Assembly: GCA_019694835.1 (NCBI GenBank)
Contig: JAIBBE010000051.1
Coordinates: 1-30,442, forward strand
Length of the DNA: 30,442 nucleotides
Reading direction: 5' to 3'
From: Fimbriimonadaceae bacterium
GTDB lineage: Bacteria; Armatimonadota; Fimbriimonadia; Fimbriimonadales; Fimbriimonadaceae
The notes under the pieces are model-generated. The model was not told the origin of the DNA, searched no databases, and saw only the letters and a program-made list of their open reading frames with translations. This document shows, in pieces, positions 1 through 8,624 of this stretch. The position numbers and the translations under genes are program-made. Within the stretch, counting starts at the first letter, position 1, and every line of letters begins with the position of its first letter.

Positions 1-454
1 AATCACCGAGTACCTCCAACCAAGAGAGAACCGGATTGCCGTACCAGTGGGCCTGATAGAACACCTCCTGGTCGCCGAAGAACGACGTGCGACGTCCATG
101 ACCAGGTGTAGCAATGCCAGGATTCAGGTTGGCTCCCCCGAGTGCCGGAAGGCAGAACGGCCGGCGTACAACCTCGACGAGCCGCGCGGGCTCCCAGAAT
201 CCCACGGTGATACCGATAATCGGATTGGTACCGCAGCTGCAGACCGGATTCGTAGGGTTGAACTCGGGGAGATCCTCCTGGTCACCAAGAGTCCCCACAG
301 TCGACGTGCCGATCGTCAATGGGAGCACGCAGGACCAGCAGATGTCGGAAACCGGATTTGCGAAACGTCCGACGCAAGTGGCATCCTGCGCAGCCGATAG
401 TCCGCCAGCAGCCAACGTGATTGCCACCATGAGAATCGCGCGCAGGTACTTCAT
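1..454 (-). CDS. traU: TraU, F-type conjugal pilus assembly protein (partial, C-terminus beyond window)
   Basis: TraU is a periplasmic protein of the F-type type IV secretion system, needed for DNA transfer and mating-pair formation. The first 151 codons are visible. They give a signal peptide (MKYLRAILMVAITLAAGGLSA) followed by Cys-rich stretches typical of the family: CVGRF, DICWSCVLP, CSCG, and the block GFWEPARLVEVVRRPFC. The ATG at 454-452 overlaps the TGA of traW (ATGA), so the two are translationally coupled. The reading frame stays open to base 1. The family is usually about 330 residues, so a little under half is present. Identification is strong from motifs plus position after traW. 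Confidence 0.93.
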   Translation of the reverse strand, partial: MKYLRAILMVAITLAAGGLSAAQDATCVGRFANPVSDICWSCVLPLTIGTSTVGTLGDQEDLPEFNPTNPVCSCGTNPIIGITVGFWEPARLVEVVRRPFCLPALGGANLNPGIATPGHGRRTSFFGDQEVFYQAHWYGNPVLSWLEVLGD

Positions 455-1095
455 AGCGCCAGCTCGTCGATTCGGAGCCTGCGGCCGTCCTGGGAAACCA
501 GCGCTGGCACCTGACGCAGACCTAGCCGGCCGGAGAGGCTGCCCTTCTGGTCATAGAACACCTGCACCTTCCATCGCTTCATCAGATCGAGGAAGGAACC
601 GCCCACGAGTATCGGTTTGACCTGCCCTTGATAGAGCTGAATCAACTCCTCGGCTTTCCTGACCTGTCGTTCGTCTCTCGCATCGAAGAACAAGAGATGC
701 TTGGACAAACCGACTACCTCCAACGGATTGGCCGCCGTGCCCGCCGGAAACACCAGCTGCCCATTCCCGTCGAACAGGCTCTCATCGAGGACATAGGTGG
801 GATCGAAATAGTAGGTGCGCGGAAAGGCCGTGGGGACCAGTCCATCCACGGGTTTTGGATTCCGGATTCGGCTCACGTTGCGCTCAACGATCGCCTTCTG
901 TATGCGCGCAAGCTCGCCTGTACGCTCTTTCTCTCGAAACTGGTCTTCGATGAACCGGACAAGATGCGGCTCGGCGATTGGATAGGTCGGACCCACCGAT
1001 CCGAGATCCTCCCCAATGACCGCTCCCGACCCGAGCGAGGCCAGGACAATGACCAGCCCTTGCAGGCTCCGGTTCTTTTCCCCTATGGTCTGCAT
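451..1095 (-). CDS. traW: TraW, periplasmic F-type conjugal transfer protein
   Basis: TraW works in the periplasm with TrbC and TraU in F-pilus assembly. The chosen ATG gives 214 residues, the usual TraW length (about 210). Residues 1-29 form a signal sequence. The mature start DLGSVGPTYPIAEPHLV is the family's N-terminal motif, followed by a charged helical stretch and the RTYYFDPTY block. The C-terminal half (LLFFDARDERQVRKAEEL, then KPILVGGSFLDLMKRW and VFYDQKGSLSGRLGLRQVPALV) is the thioredoxin-like domain characteristic of TraW/TrbC. The frame is open much further upstream, but that extension overlaps two other genes and lacks family similarity. It overlaps the upstream small periplasmic gene by 13 bases and traU by 4. 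Confidence 0.93.
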   Translation of the reverse strand: MQTIGEKNRSLQGLVIVLASLGSGAVIGEDLGSVGPTYPIAEPHLVRFIEDQFREKERTGELARIQKAIVERNVSRIRNPKPVDGLVPTAFPRTYYFDPTYVLDESLFDGNGQLVFPAGTAANPLEVVGLSKHLLFFDARDERQVRKAEELIQLYQGQVKPILVGGSFLDLMKRWKVQVFYDQKGSLSGRLGLRQVPALVSQDGRRLRIDELAL

Positions 1096-1409
1096 TCCAC
1101 GAGTCCGGCCAATCGCGCAAGTTCCGACTCGTTCCGGTCGTGTTTCGCGCGCATCATCTGCATCAACACGGGGTTCCCGTTGCCGTCCGCCACGGCCCGA
1201 CGCAACTCGCTTGAACGCAGATCCCGTCCGCATTTCCGCCGGAACGCGGCCATGAACGCCTCCGCGCCCTCCCTGGCCGGGGGAGCGATCTGGTCCAAGA
1301 GGCCCAGATACTCTGCCATTGCAGCATCGTCTCTTTCCGCCTGTGCGCTCGCGTTGCTGGAAGTCAGCGTAATCAGCAAGCAGCCCACGAAGAATGCTTT
1401 CAGAACCAC
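1083..1409 (-). CDS. Small periplasmic protein of the tra operon, unknown function
   Basis: This 108-residue ORF starts at a GTG preceded by a strong GGGAGGG ribosome site 7 bases upstream. It begins with a clear signal peptide (VVLKAFFVGCLLITLTSSNASA), and the mature part of about 85 residues is charged and helical with one Cys near the middle and one near the end. It sits between the S26 signal peptidase (10-base overlap) and traW (13-base overlap), so it is translated with pilus-assembly genes and is probably a periplasmic helper. F plasmid has no gene of this kind at this place that I recognise. I cannot assign a family. Confidence 0.75.
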   Translation of the reverse strand: MVLKAFFVGCLLITLTSSNASAQAERDDAAMAEYLGLLDQIAPPAREGAEAFMAAFRRKCGRDLRSSELRRAVADGNGNPVLMQMMRAKHDRNESELARLAGLVECRP

Positions 1410-1969
1410 GGATGGACCCTCCCGATGATCGCGGACTGAGGCACGAATCCTCCTTCCACATATCGAGAATCCAGGCTATCCGCGCCCGACCCTCGAACAT
1501 AGATGTGGCTCTCCGGAACCTTCGTTGCCGCAACCGGATTGAGTGGGCGGCCATCCATCGTGCGCAGCTTGGCAAAGCCTACGAATCGCTCCCGCACGTA
1601 TACATTTCGCCCGTCTACGCGAATCGGATCGCCGGGCTCGCCTGCCACCACCTTGAAGAAGGGCTGCCCGCGCAATCCGGGGTACTTCGAGGCGAGCGGG
1701 CCACCGTAGCTGTACAACACGAAGTCCCCGTGCTTGATCGTCGCCCCACGTTCCAGCCACGCCACGTGGTAGGGCAAGCTGGGCGTCCAGTTGAACAGCA
1801 ATGGCACGATGGGTGTCGCCGAAAGGAAGAGTCTGGCGAACGCAAGAAGCAAGAGACCCATCACCAGAACGGTCGGCCAAAGACTCCGCCTGTCCTCGAC
1901 GATCTGCCGGGACCCTCGCCTGACGCTTGCGAAAGCGCTCGATCCGACACACCGAATGAATGCCAGCAC
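1400..1969 (-). CDS. S26-family signal peptidase (TrhF/TraF-type) for conjugation
   Basis: An inner-membrane serine/lysine-dyad peptidase of 189 residues, related to the TraF/TrhF peptidases of RP4, R27 and SXT that mature or cyclise pilins. A single membrane anchor lies at residues 33-52. The catalytic serine is probably Ser64 in TPSLP, and the general-base lysine is probably Lys106 in FFKVVAGEPGD, which matches the S26 box D. The end (GFVPQSAIIGRVHPWF) is the usual S26 C-terminal box. The GTG start has an AAGGG site 9 bases upstream. It follows trbI by 4 bases. A likely substrate is the TraA prepilin encoded upstream in the same operon (inference). Confidence 0.88.
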   Translation of the reverse strand: MLAFIRCVGSSAFASVRRGSRQIVEDRRSLWPTVLVMGLLLLAFARLFLSATPIVPLLFNWTPSLPYHVAWLERGATIKHGDFVLYSYGGPLASKYPGLRGQPFFKVVAGEPGDPIRVDGRNVYVRERFVGFAKLRTMDGRPLNPVAATKVPESHIYVRGSGADSLDSRYVEGGFVPQSAIIGRVHPWF

Positions 1970-1973
1970 GTTG

Positions 1974-2339
1974 TCAGCCCTTGATTCCGAGCTTGGTACG
2001 GACCGATTCGGTCAGGTCCACAGTTCCGGGCGAATCGCCGATGACGGCAGTTCGAAGGAAGACCCTGCACCCGCACTCTCCGCTAAGATCGGCAAGCGCC
2101 CGCGGAAGGTCGCTCGCGAATTTGGTGAAATCGAGCATGGCTTGCTGCCGATCTGCCTCGCTCAGTCCCGCCTTGGTGAGCACTGCGGTCGCTTCCCGTT
2201 CCTTGTCGCGAAAGATCTGGGCCACGTCGACCACGCCTATGATCTGAGCAGGCCCGACCACACGCTGGTGGTATCCATACAACCCGGCCGCGACCAGAAG
2301 CGCCGATATGGCGGTCGAAGCGAATACCGTCTTGATCAT
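1974..2339 (-). CDS. trbI: TrbI, F-type conjugal transfer inner-membrane protein
   Basis: A 121-residue protein with one N-terminal membrane segment (residues about 8-23) and a periplasmic tail. The tail opens with IIGVVDVAQIFRDKERE, which resembles the F-type TrbI family block that follows the membrane anchor. The F homologue affects pilus retraction and outgrowth. The position is also as expected, directly after traC. Its ATG overlaps the last four bases of traC (ATGA). Family assignment rests on the short motif, length and gene order; the middle part is poorly diagnostic. Confidence 0.8.
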   Translation of the reverse strand: MIKTVFASTAISALLVAAGLYGYHQRVVGPAQIIGVVDVAQIFRDKEREATAVLTKAGLSEADRQQAMLDFTKFASDLPRALADLSGECGCRVFLRTAVIGDSPGTVDLTESVRTKLGIKG

Positions 2340-4978
2340 GTCTTGATTCCTCTGGTCCGGAGAACTTCCGCGATCGCTTCGTCGATCGAATACCCCTGAT
2401 TGCGGAGTGCGTCGATCGGGGCGTTGTCCTCAAGCTTGTTGGAGAAGGTGAGATGCGCGGCCGGATCGAGAATCAGACGCCCGATTCCCTCGCCGACTGG
2501 CGAGGAGATGAAGACCTCGGAGAACGCACCCGGTTCGGTTCGAAGTGATCCCAATAGCCTGGCCTTGCCGTCGTCGATCGCCAACCGCCCTCTCTGCCGC
2601 AGCAGTCCGATCGACTCGGCCTTCTGGCGAAGCAGGAACACCCAATCCGAGCAATTGAGCGCCGCTTCCATCTGGGCCGATCCGTAGTAGTCGTCGGCGC
2701 TTTGGGTTGCCGTGCCCAACGCGCCGCCGTACTTCCGCGCGCGACGGGCCGCTTCCTCGACTGCAGAGGCTATGATCGGATCGTCCGATCCGCTGCTGCC
2801 GAGTTGCTGCTTGAGTTCATCGATCATGAACACCTTCTTCCGATCCCGATGCAGATACATCAATCCGGTGATCTGATAGAAGAGAAGAATGTTCACGACC
2901 GAATGCAGTTCCGGCTTGCGTTTCAGTTCCTCGTTCTCGATGACGATAAAGTCGTTCGAGAAGTCCACGTTGTTGCGGCCTTCAAAGTAGCGACCGTACT
3001 CGCCGTCTCGCGTGTAGGGATTCAGCATCACCGCAAGATCCTTGATGCGTTGATCGTCCCTGACCCCGAGTTCCTCGATCGTTCCCCTGACCATCTCGTC
3101 ACGAACGCGAGTGATCGTCAGATCCTGTCCGTACTCCCTGAAGAGCTTCAGGGTGACCGCACCCAGCGCCTTGAGCTGGACATCATCGAGCGCCCCCCGC
3201 ATCGAGCACATCTTGGCCAGGGCCGGCTTGATCATGTCGATGTCCTCGAAGATGCCGCCCTCCGGTCCATTGGGTCCCATGCGGACTTCAGAGACGCACG
3301 AGAACGGATTGAGGCAGATGCCGGAATCGGGACGAAACTCGACGTACATCCCGTCCGCTTTCCGGCACAGCTTTTCCATCGACCGACCCAGATCGAGGAT
3401 CCACACTTGTGCATCAACGGACCGATAGGACCAAGCGATCTCGTCCAGCAGTACGGACTTGCCCGACCCTGGTGCCCCAATGACGGCGAAGTTGTAGTTC
3501 CCGTCGTTGTCGTACAGATCGAGGCTCATCAATTGCCCGCGCCGACCGCCGAACACCAGCGTGGGCGTGCGCGTGCCACGCCACTCGCCGATGATAGGCG
3601 CCAGGTGGACGGCGTTCGCTTCTGTCTTCCGCGTGACGCGACGCATCTTGGCGAGGTCGCCAAAGAAGTCGCGCGACGCAGTCATGGGCAGACACGCCAG
3701 AAGCGCTTGCCGATGCATATGCACGTCCTGGTTGAGTTCGAAGCCGCGGGCGCGCCAGACCGCCTTCGCCGTCTCTTCGGCCGCAACCATCTTCTCCGGG
3801 GGCGCGAACAGCGCGACCTGGTGGTACATGCTGACGAGTGCGCCTCCCACATCGATCTGATCCGCCGCAGCGCGCCAGTCCTGCAACTTCTTCGCCGTAT
3901 CCGGCATGACGCGCGCCATCCTCGACTCGGCGTTCTGCTGAGCACGAATGTGATTGGCGGACACACTCTGTCTGGTGGTCGTCGGATCCTGTGTCTGGAT
4001 GCCCATGGTGATCATGAACGGACAGTTGTACTGAAGCGCGGGCTGCATGAGGTCCCCGATGAGCGCGCCCATCTGCCAAAGCGCGAACCGCTCTGGAAAA
4101 CTGCGGATAGAGAAGAATCGGCATTCAAGGGTCGCCCCTTTTCCTTCTTTGTACAGCCGCAACCCCTGGGGGTAGGCCTCCTGGATTGTGTCGAAGTCAA
4201 CAATCTGGTCTCGGATCTCGCGGCCGTTGTCATAGTTCAACTCGGGTGCGTCCGACTGGGAGACGCGATCCGGGTTGAGCAGTACAGCGCACCAGTTGAT
4301 CAGATCGGTCGCGTCACACACTCGACTCGGCAGGTTGGCCGCCTTCAGGGTGGTGCGCATGGCTTCCCTGAGCGCCATCAGTTCGTCGCGTTTGCTCTTG
4401 TCAGCACCGGACCCGGGAATCGTGCAACTCACGATCAGGCGAAAGTCGCGAATCGTGTAAGAGAAGCCGCTGGTCATCGACTCGTGGGCGGCCTTCATCA
4501 AATGCGTGACTCGCGCCCGTGCCAGGTTGCGGAACAGATTCGAGTTCCGTGCAGGGCGGCCCCAATGCTTCGCCTTGTCGAACTGGTCCACGTCCTCAAC
4601 GCGTTGATTTGCGTATTGGCGCAGCAGCCGCTTGATATGAGGCGATGCAAAGAGATTGAACTGGATGCCGGTGTAGGCGGGACATGTCGCGTAGAGCGAT
4701 TGGAGCACTTCCACCATGTTCTCGTTCGCCCCAGACTGCGGCATCACCTCGAGCATGAATCCCAAACCACCGCGGTTCGCGAAGATTTGTTCGTCTGGGA
4801 CATAGCTGGAATAGGGGAGCCAGCTCGCGAACTGATCTGCCGAGGACCCGTCCTGCCTCGGGAATCTCACGAGATCTCGAACGAACTCGGGTACGCGTGC
4901 GAGATCCCCAATGAGGTCACCAAAGAAGGATCCCCCGTTCGAGGCGCCATCGAGGCGCTCACGCTGTGCTGCTGTCAT
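2336..4978 (-). CDS. traC: TraC, VirB4-family ATPase of the type IV secretion system
   Basis: TraC is the cytoplasmic, membrane-associated hexameric ATPase that powers pilus assembly. The product is 880 residues, the usual size. The N-terminal half is the TraC/VirB4 assembly domain (for example SSYVPDEQIFANRGGLGFMLEVMPQSG). Walker A is GAPGSGKS at residues 501-508 and Walker B is VFMIDE at 716-721, followed by a conserved region with EEAARRARKYGGALGTATQS. The ATG has GGAG 8 bases upstream. It begins 26 bases after traV and overlaps trbI. All key ATPase residues are present. Confidence 0.97.
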   Translation of the reverse strand: MTAAQRERLDGASNGGSFFGDLIGDLARVPEFVRDLVRFPRQDGSSADQFASWLPYSSYVPDEQIFANRGGLGFMLEVMPQSGANENMVEVLQSLYATCPAYTGIQFNLFASPHIKRLLRQYANQRVEDVDQFDKAKHWGRPARNSNLFRNLARARVTHLMKAAHESMTSGFSYTIRDFRLIVSCTIPGSGADKSKRDELMALREAMRTTLKAANLPSRVCDATDLINWCAVLLNPDRVSQSDAPELNYDNGREIRDQIVDFDTIQEAYPQGLRLYKEGKGATLECRFFSIRSFPERFALWQMGALIGDLMQPALQYNCPFMITMGIQTQDPTTTRQSVSANHIRAQQNAESRMARVMPDTAKKLQDWRAAADQIDVGGALVSMYHQVALFAPPEKMVAAEETAKAVWRARGFELNQDVHMHRQALLACLPMTASRDFFGDLAKMRRVTRKTEANAVHLAPIIGEWRGTRTPTLVFGGRRGQLMSLDLYDNDGNYNFAVIGAPGSGKSVLLDEIAWSYRSVDAQVWILDLGRSMEKLCRKADGMYVEFRPDSGICLNPFSCVSEVRMGPNGPEGGIFEDIDMIKPALAKMCSMRGALDDVQLKALGAVTLKLFREYGQDLTITRVRDEMVRGTIEELGVRDDQRIKDLAVMLNPYTRDGEYGRYFEGRNNVDFSNDFIVIENEELKRKPELHSVVNILLFYQITGLMYLHRDRKKVFMIDELKQQLGSSGSDDPIIASAVEEAARRARKYGGALGTATQSADDYYGSAQMEAALNCSDWVFLLRQKAESIGLLRQRGRLAIDDGKARLLGSLRTEPGAFSEVFISSPVGEGIGRLILDPAAHLTFSNKLEDNAPIDALRNQGYSIDEAIAEVLRTRGIKT

Positions 4979-5004
4979 GGATGTCTCCAGAGGAAGTCGA
5001 GGCG

Positions 5005-5646
5005 CTACTCGGGCTGCGGCATGAACGGGGATGCCTGCTTGAGACCGGACACGCGCTCGGGTGCATCCTCGTGTCCACTGTCCGCGTCCTCAGGATTCAT
5101 GGAATCCCGCTGCTTCGGCCCCTGGCGCGGCGTACCGGTCGGCGAGGGCGCTGCGGCAATACGCGGGGGACGGATAGGCTGGTAGCCGTCACGAATGCGA
5201 CGCTGAGCGTGATCGACATTCCAGCGCCCGCCGTCAACCTGCACGTAGATGTAGCCCTGGTCGAACAGGTCGTTGTCCGCGTCTTCCCAGGGTTTGAACC
5301 ATAGCCTCAGGATCCGCGCCGGCGATCGGATCCCCGACGTTCCACCGGGTTGTACAACGCCTGCGGCACTCCCCATTGACGCTGGCAATGCCGAGCTGAG
5401 CGTCGCGGGGATAAATCCACCGCCGCGACCGGGTTCGAGATTCTGTGGGCGGGTTCCAACAGACGGCTGCTGTCCCGGCAGGTTGTGCTGGAGCGCGTTC
5501 TGATACGTACCGGAAACCGATTCGCAACGCACGCCCGGCTGCGCCTTGCAGGAGTACTCCGAGCTGCCGCCGACCCCGGACAAACTGGTGCACCCTGCCA
5601 GCAGGGTGGTCGCTGCACATGCAGCGAATAGGACGCGAGCAATCAC
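5005..5646 (-). CDS. traV: TraV, outer-membrane lipoprotein of the T4SS core complex
   Basis: TraV, with TraK and TraB, forms the outer-membrane core of the F-type channel. The 213-residue product has a lipoprotein signal with lipobox LLAGC, so Cys19 would be lipidated. It is followed by the TraV signature YSCKAQPGVRCESVSGTYQNA with two conserved cysteines. The C-terminal region RSPARILRLWFKPWEDADNDLFDQGYIYVQVDGGRW is also typical. The start is GTG with AGGAG upstream, and this GTG shares bases with the TGA of the dsbC-like gene (GTGA), giving translational coupling. Confidence 0.95.
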   Translation of the reverse strand: MIARVLFAACAATTLLAGCTSLSGVGGSSEYSCKAQPGVRCESVSGTYQNALQHNLPGQQPSVGTRPQNLEPGRGGGFIPATLSSALPASMGSAAGVVQPGGTSGIRSPARILRLWFKPWEDADNDLFDQGYIYVQVDGGRWNVDHAQRRIRDGYQPIRPPRIAAAPSPTGTPRQGPKQRDSMNPEDADSGHEDAPERVSGLKQASPFMPQPE

Positions 5647-6419
5647 GGCTGGGTCTCCTTGACGGTTACGTTAGTGGGTCGACGGGCCGACGAAGCACTG
5701 AGCTGGGACTTGATCTCGCCCGCAGTCACGTAGCCGTCTATCCTCGACCCGTCGTTGAATATGAGCGTCGGCGTCGCCCCGATGCCGAGCTTGTTTGCGA
5801 ACTCCAGATTGCGATCGAGCGGATTCGCGCAATCCGCTGCCGAAGTCGAGCCGGCTCCCGTCATCACACGAGCCCACTCGCGTGCGCGATCGGTCGAGCA
5901 CCAGACAGATAGCGACAGGTCGCGCGAGCGCGCCTGGAACGGAAGCAGAAAGGTATAGATCGTGACGTCGTCCAACCTTTCCAGTTCTCCCTCGAGCTTC
6001 TTGCAGTAGGGGCAAGCTGGATCGCTGAACACGTACAGCGCGCTCGCACCGGTCCCACGTACCGTCTTCACAGCGTCGCCAATCGGGAAGGTTCGAGGTT
6101 CGATGCTGACCGACCGGCTTCCCGCTTGAGCACCGGAACCGGATGAGGACCGGGTGACGTCCCGCAAGGTCTGCGTGTCGAACATGCGGCCGAGTACGAA
6201 GAACCGAGGATTCTTGTCGGAAACGAAGGCCACGTTCTCACCCATCTGCACTTCATAGATGTGCGGAACATCCGTCTGGAGGACTTTCGTGAACTCCGTC
6301 TTGGGGAACTTCTTCCGCAACTCTTCCAACATCTTTTCCGCGCCACCAGGCGACGCAAATGCCCATGTAGTGATCGCCAATGCGGCCAACGCCGTGAGCC
6401 CATGCTTTTTAGTAATCAT
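5643..6419 (-). CDS. dsbC: DsbC-family thiol:disulfide interchange protein of the tra operon
   Basis: A periplasmic disulfide isomerase, probably needed to fold the Cys-rich TraU/TraN/TraV-type transfer proteins. From the chosen ATG it is 258 residues. It has a signal peptide (residues 1-27), a DsbC-like dimerisation domain (about 28-95), a Ser/Gly-rich linker (91-104), and a thioredoxin fold with active site CPYC at 136-139 and the cis-proline in GATPT (Pro217). A second Cys pair (C174 and C197) matches the structural disulfide of DsbC. The frame extends 15 codons further upstream, but that adds a charged stretch before the signal peptide. It overlaps the end of traB by 11 bases. Confidence 0.92.
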   Translation of the reverse strand: MITKKHGLTALAALAITTWAFASPGGAEKMLEELRKKFPKTEFTKVLQTDVPHIYEVQMGENVAFVSDKNPRFFVLGRMFDTQTLRDVTRSSSGSGAQAGSRSVSIEPRTFPIGDAVKTVRGTGASALYVFSDPACPYCKKLEGELERLDDVTIYTFLLPFQARSRDLSLSVWCSTDRAREWARVMTGAGSTSAADCANPLDRNLEFANKLGIGATPTLIFNDGSRIDGYVTAGEIKSQLSASSARRPTNVTVKETQP

Positions 6420-7815
6420 CCGACGCTCCCGTATGCACGATTCGATCCGCGGCTCCCGGAACACCTGCAGCGGGCGCGGCCTCGGCCTTGGCCGGATCTC
6501 CGCCGTCGATACGGACGCCTTTTGTGATCACCACATCGACGCTGCGGCCGGCGCCAACTTCGATGATCGGGAACGTCGACTCGGCCAACTTGATGTAGTA
6601 GTTCGCGAGACGATCCAGGGCCTTGCCAACTCCCGTGCCGATTCCTTGCCTGAACGACTGGCTGCCTTCCGTCGTCGAGACGGTGCCGAACGTAGACTGC
6701 GAAACGGTCGTGTTGTAGTTCGATAGGCCCTGTCCGAATCCGCTGATCAGACCAGCGAGAAGAGCATTGGCCAACATCTGACCCTGCTTCGTTACCAGCC
6801 TTCCCCTGACGCCGACAAGCCCATCCTCACCGAATACCGAGCCTTGGATCTTGACCTCCAGAGCGCTTCCGTCGTTGCGGATGCAGGACAGCGACTCGGT
6901 CCTCATGTAGGCTCTCTCGGAAGCGATATCTCCGTACCCGGCTGCGATGACGAAGCACTCGCGGACGTTCGACCTGAACCGATTGGGTAGTACTGCGTTG
7001 TCCTCCAACCGGATCAGTACCGGATGCGGATTTGACTGCGCGTTGCCCCCGGTCGGAGCGTCAAGTCCGCCAAGCATGACTCCCCGGGTAAAGCTGACTG
7101 GGAGGTAGGTGTCCACGTTTCCCTTGGAGACCTCCACCTTGTCCGGTTTCGACGCAGCCGCTCCCGGCGAGCCGGCCTGCGCCCCCGTACGCTTAGCGTT
7201 GTCGGCCAGACTCACGCGTACCAGTTGCGGAACAGGCTCCGAATGCTGAACCGGCACTCCAGCCGGCCGTCCAGCGACCGCCGGAGCCCCGGGGTGGGGC
7301 GGCAACACTCCGCCAGAGGGAAGGGCTCCGGCTGGCGGATATGGCGTTTGCGGCATCGGCGGCGGCGGTGCCGCAACGGGACTTCCGCTGACCGTCGGCG
7401 CCGCAGCTTGCGAAGGCGGTGGCCCGCTGAAGCCATCCGGTCTGCGAACGGACTGTTCAAGCTTGGCGAAACGGTCCAGGACCTGTTGGCGGAACGCCGC
7501 GGCCTCCTGCTCCTTCTTATCGCGGTCCTGCTTGTCGGCCTCGAGCCGTTCTACCTTGCGTCCAGCCTGCCCGATCCATTGGTCCAGTGGTTTGACCTGT
7601 TCCCCACCTGGCATGACGCCAACATTGGTGACCTTCGACACCTTCTCCTGAACGGCGGTCTTCTTGGCTGGCGAGTCGGAATCCTGTGCAGCAGCGAAGA
7701 TGACCGACAAGGCACCTACGGTCACGAAGAGCAGGCCGCCGGCAAACAACCACTGACGTGTCTTCCGGGGCACGCGCGTCCACCGCTCTCGAATCGATAC
7801 CGGAACGCGCATCAT
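6409..7815 (-). CDS. traB: TraB, VirB10-like T4SS scaffold protein
   Basis: TraB spans inner and outer membranes and links TraC/TraD energy to the outer core. The 468-residue product has a short cytoplasmic N-terminus and a membrane helix at about 23-43. A coiled-coil rich in Lys/Glu/Gln follows (about 75-120), then a proline-rich periplasmic spacer (about 125-195). The TraB/VirB10 beta-barrel domain (about 225-445) includes NPHPVLIRLEDNAVLPNRFRS, GYGDIASERAYMRTESLSC and VRGRLVTKQGQMLANALLAG. These blocks are diagnostic. The ATG overlaps the traK TGA (ATGA). Confidence 0.97.
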   Translation of the reverse strand: MMRVPVSIRERWTRVPRKTRQWLFAGGLLFVTVGALSVIFAAAQDSDSPAKKTAVQEKVSKVTNVGVMPGGEQVKPLDQWIGQAGRKVERLEADKQDRDKKEQEAAAFRQQVLDRFAKLEQSVRRPDGFSGPPPSQAAAPTVSGSPVAAPPPPMPQTPYPPAGALPSGGVLPPHPGAPAVAGRPAGVPVQHSEPVPQLVRVSLADNAKRTGAQAGSPGAAASKPDKVEVSKGNVDTYLPVSFTRGVMLGGLDAPTGGNAQSNPHPVLIRLEDNAVLPNRFRSNVRECFVIAAGYGDIASERAYMRTESLSCIRNDGSALEVKIQGSVFGEDGLVGVRGRLVTKQGQMLANALLAGLISGFGQGLSNYNTTVSQSTFGTVSTTEGSQSFRQGIGTGVGKALDRLANYYIKLAESTFPIIEVGAGRSVDVVITKGVRIDGGDPAKAEAAPAAGVPGAADRIVHTGASDDY

Positions 7816-8624
7816 CAGCCCCCAGTCCGGATAACGTATACGTTGGTCGTTTCGCCGGGACGAAGATTGTGGTTCTCGATCGAGACCCCGAGCACCGTTC
7901 CGTCATCGCGGTCAAACTCCTGCTCTGCGAGCACCATGGGCCTCTCGCTGACATTCGTGAGCAGATACTTCTCTCCAACCAAACCGCGTCCCTCATACAC
8001 GCGCATGAGCGTGAAACGGGACTCCGTCCAGAGTTGCACGGGTCGCCCCACCTCTTCGACGCGAATGTCCGGGGCGACGCGATCGGCCGCCATGGCGATC
8101 AGAAGAGTCTTGAGCGCCCGAATGTGAACCGGGGACTTGCCGGACAACACGGCCTGCACGCGCGATTCCGGCGTTGCTGTCTGTCTGGCTGACTTGTCCC
8201 GGATGACGATCGTGTCAGCCGGGGTCTCCGAACGCTTGAGCAGCAGCGTGTAGGTCGCGCGATCCGACGAGACAAAAAGGTTGACCGGCTTCGTACCGTT
8301 TCCGACCGGCTTCACGTAGATCTCGCCCTTCTCTCGATCGCACTCCAGAATCACCTCGCCAAGAGGATTGATCTGGCCCTGAGAAGCAGCGGGAGCCTGG
8401 GGCAGGGCAGGCGTGGTTGAGCCGCAGGAGCTCGAGTAAACGTTCCCGAAAACGTCGGTGATGTGCCCGCTCTCCAGTCGGATGCGGGTCGGCTCCTTGA
8501 CCGATATCGATGCCTCGACGGTGACTCCGTCGCGTCCATCGACAACCTGGAGCGCGTAAGCAGCGCTGCTAGTTAGCAGGGCTGCCGCCATCGCGGGCAG
8601 CAGCCTGAACAGGCTTGTTGTCAT
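7815..8624 (-). CDS. traK: TraK, VirB9-like secretin of the T4SS core
   Basis: TraK is the periplasmic/outer-membrane core subunit partnering TraV and TraB. From the ATG at 8624 it is 269 residues, with a signal peptide (MTTSLFRLLPAMAAALLTSSAAYA) and the mature start LQVVDGRDGVTVEASISVKEPTRI, which matches family N-termini (VxDGxxVxxxISxxxLTRI). Further family blocks are EKGEIYVKPV, NLFVSSDRATYTLLL and NVSERPMVLAEQEF. The frame is open 21 codons upstream but this would precede the signal peptide. The start region overlaps the end of traE by 56 bases, the largest overlap in this operon. Confidence 0.95.
   Translation of the reverse strand: MTTSLFRLLPAMAAALLTSSAAYALQVVDGRDGVTVEASISVKEPTRIRLESGHITDVFGNVYSSSCGSTTPALPQAPAASQGQINPLGEVILECDREKGEIYVKPVGNGTKPVNLFVSSDRATYTLLLKRSETPADTIVIRDKSARQTATPESRVQAVLSGKSPVHIRALKTLLIAMAADRVAPDIRVEEVGRPVQLWTESRFTLMRVYEGRGLVGEKYLLTNVSERPMVLAEQEFDRDDGTVLGVSIENHNLRPGETTNVYVIRTGG

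Noticed and set aside
2702..5185. An 827-codon plus-strand open frame opposite traC
   Set aside because: It is the antisense shadow of traC and the end of traV; composition is Arg/His-rich, it has no ribosome site, and the minus-strand gene has clear ATPase motifs.
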